Below are positions 13,760 through 14,915 of a DNA stretch of 14,915 nucleotides, piece after piece. The notes below the pieces were generated by a model, which searched no databases, was not told where the DNA came from, and saw only the letters and a list, made by a program, of their open reading frames with translations. The translations under genes were made by a program, and so were the position numbers. Location of the stretch: NCBI GenBank assembly GCA_900757385.1, contig CAAENO010000082.1, positions 1 to 14,915 of the forward strand. The letters run 5' to 3'. Source of the DNA: an uncultured Collinsella sp. (GTDB lineage Bacteria; Actinomycetota; Coriobacteriia; Coriobacteriales; Coriobacteriaceae). Every line of letters starts with the position of its first letter. The first letter of the stretch is position 1.

Positions 13760-13912
13760 GGCTGTTTCCTTTCGCCCTTGGTAGCTAGTTAGAACATCGG
13801 TCAGTTGCAAGTCACCTTGAGGTCAAAAACCGTGCAATATCAGGTTATTCAGCAGAATGCATCACAGGCATGCCCTAGAAACATGCGGCTATGTCGTGCT
13901 TAAACCCAACGA

Positions 13913-13972
13913 CCTCAAAATGACTCTGTTGAGGCATTGCGCCCCATGCGGACAGAGACGATTGTTATCGTC
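13913..13972 (-). promoter_or_regulatory. Putative arginine attenuator of argG
   Basis: Three possible stems on the minus strand. Stem I: GACGA, within the last three Arg codons (13968-13972), with TCGTC (13957-13961). Stem II: CTCTGT (13952-13957) with ACAGAG (13924-13929), stacked through a 5-nt bulge on TGGGGC/GCCTCA (6 bp, loop GCAAT) and followed by TCATTTTG, terminator-like. Stem III: CCTCAA (13929-13934) with TTGAGG (13913-13918), incompatible with stem II. A ribosome stalled on the Arg codons would cover the left arm of stem II and favour stem III. The T-run is imperfect, so the assignment is inferred. Confidence 0.55.
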
Positions 13973-14039
13973 GTCGGGAAATTGCGCGCTGGCGTCGGAT
14001 GGCATTGTCTGCAGTGGTGATGATCTTTACGAACCGCAT
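13965..14039 (-). CDS. Putative arginine leader peptide of argG, 24 aa
   Basis: ATG at 14039 has AAGGAG (14046-14051) with ideal 6-nt spacing. The 24-codon ORF begins MRFVKIITTADNAI and continues RRQRAISRRR, then TAA. Seven of 24 residues are arginine, at positions 2, 15, 16, 18, 22, 23 and 24. The last three are CGA-CGA-CGA, an arginine codon seldom used in the flanking genes, immediately before the stop. This is the layout of amino-acid biosynthetic leader peptides (compare trpL and hisL), and the next gene on the strand is argG, 205 bp downstream. It probably acts only by being translated: with little charged tRNA-Arg the ribosome stalls and argG is expressed. Experimental proof is lacking. 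Confidence 0.7.
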   Translation of the reverse strand: MRFVKIITTADNAIRRQRAISRRR

Positions 14040-14314
14040 CTGCCTCTCCTTTCACGTATCGCCGGGCGCAATTCAAATATCGCAAACGGTACCTTTTCCT
14101 CGGTAAGCGGTTGTTTTTTCCGTCTCCGTTTTCGATGGTCGCTATATTACGCTAAAGTGCCTACAGCGCAAGCGACAAATTCAAATTTCTGAAATTTTTT
14201 TTCATTACTTTGTGAAGCGTGGTGCAAATACGCCCCGTTCCTGCGACAATACGCTCGGTTACTGGTTGATGATTATAACGTCTGAAACAATTTTGAAACG
14301 AAAGGCGCGCTTTT
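14040..14314. other. Divergent promoter region argG leader / HAD phosphatase
   Basis: No gene. A minus-strand promoter candidate is TTGCGC (14166-14171), 16 bp, TAATAT (14144-14149), about 100 nt before the leader ORF. TGAAT half-sites, reminiscent of ArgR boxes, occur on the minus strand at 14071-14075 and 14179-14183, and a third lies at 13847-13851. The near-palindrome AAATTTCTGAAATTT (about 14184-14198) leads into a run of T. On the plus strand TATAAC (14274-14279) may be the -10 box of the HAD gene; no -35 is convincing. Confidence 0.35.
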
Positions 14315-14915
14315 ATGCAAACTTACGAATCGGACACCAATATTGGAAGCATTAAGATTCTCGCCGTTGATATGGACAAGACGCTTCTCACCGACGAGCG
14401 CGTGTTGCCGCAGGGTCTTGATGAGCGCCTAGACAAGCTCGCCGAGGCTGGCATCGTGTTCTGCCCCGCCAGCGGACGCCCCGCCCCAAAACTCGAAGAA
14501 ATGTTCGAGAGCATTAAGAACCGCCTTGCTTTTTGCCCCGACAATGGAGCCTGCGTTATCTACCGCGGCAACTATATCTATAAGAGCAACATCGATGTGG
14601 CGCTGTATCAGCAGGTGCTCGCTCGTGCCTCGGAGGACCCGCGCGCCGTTCCCGTCCTGTGCTGCTACGACGAGTTCTATGTGCTCGCCCGCGACCATCA
14701 GTACCACGACGAGATCAGCGTCTACTACAACACGATCAACTACGTCGACAGCTTTGAGGGCATTGATCTCGAGTCCAATAAGATCTCGATCTTTTTCCCT
14801 GCCTACGATGCCGAGCCGGCGTTTCGCGAGGACTACAGCCCGGCATTCTCGGACCGACTCTACGTCACCAATGCGGGCCGCGAGTGGATCGACTTTATGA
14901 ATCTGGGCGTCGACA
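14315..14915 (+). CDS. Cof-type HAD-IIB hydrolase, 3' end missing
   Basis: 200 residues visible of a protein usually about 260-280 aa, running off the right edge. Cof/YbiV-like sugar-phosphate or cofactor phosphatase of the HAD superfamily. Motif I: LAVDMDKTLL with nucleophile D19 and D21. Motif II: CPASGRP with S53, followed by FCPDNGA (73-79), both typical of the IIB subfamily. The C2-type cap occupies the rest of the visible part, and ESNKISIF may hold the motif III lysine. Motif IV (GDxxND) lies outside the window. ATG 14315 has AAAGG about 9 nt upstream, a rather long spacing. Substrate unknown. Confidence 0.88.
   Translation, partial: MQTYESDTNIGSIKILAVDMDKTLLTDERVLPQGLDERLDKLAEAGIVFCPASGRPAPKLEEMFESIKNRLAFCPDNGACVIYRGNYIYKSNIDVALYQQVLARASEDPRAVPVLCCYDEFYVLARDHQYHDEISVYYNTINYVDSFEGIDLESNKISIFFPAYDAEPAFREDYSPAFSDRLYVTNAGREWIDFMNLGVD

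Noticed and set aside
12488..13792. 434-codon plus-strand frame opposite argG
   Set aside because: Val/Leu/Gly/Asp-rich shadow of argG; no independent support.

Overview
The window looks like a chromosomal segment of a high-GC actinobacterium of the class Coriobacteriia, most likely Collinsella or a close relative. This rests on high GC, heavy CGC/GCC codon use, frequent TTG/GTG starts behind GA-rich ribosome binding sites, a four-domain ribosomal protein S1 and the overall protein flavour. It is an inference; no species marker was compared. Nothing suggests phage, plasmid or CRISPR. Almost all genes are housekeeping or core metabolism, and the interesting material lies between them.

Layout from left to right. 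1-1251 (-): DHA2-like MFS drug/proton antiporter, cut by the left edge. 1393-2676 (-): metY, O-acetylhomoserine sulfhydrylase, with an intrinsic terminator just before the MFS gene. 2908-3354 (+): a C_GCAxxG_C_C redox-type protein, divergent from metY. 3436-4071 (-): YigZ/IMPACT-family protein. 4344-4707 (-): RNase P RNA (rnpB). 5046-6212 (-): rpsA. 6528-7286 (+): HAD hydrolase. 7556-8875 (-): L-cysteine desulfidase / UPF0597 (YhaM/CyuA family). 9148-9615 (+): rpiB. 9791-10195 (-): ndk. 10580-12010 (-): argH. 12533-13759 (-): argG. 14315-end (+): Cof-type HAD phosphatase, cut by the right edge.

The genes are mostly single transcription units with their own rho-independent terminators (clear ones follow metY, yigZ, rpsA, rpiB, ndk and argG). 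Functional links: argG and argH are the last two steps of arginine synthesis. The desulfidase releases sulfide from cysteine, and MetY can fix sulfide into homocysteine. rnpB and rpsA serve RNA processing and translation.

Main non-coding finds: (1) a 24-codon, arginine-rich leader ORF with a strong ribosome binding site upstream of argG (13965-14039), followed by mutually exclusive hairpins, which reads as an arginine attenuator; (2) two copies of a 110-bp structured element (4225-4334 and 7404-7513) that differ by compensatory base-pair changes, one of them immediately 3' of rnpB; (3) a compact nested inverted-repeat array built on a GGGGACGTTCTT core (7300-7382); (4) a hairpin that buries the rpsA ribosome binding site; (5) an unexplained 30-codon ORF with a good ribosome binding site between argG and argH.
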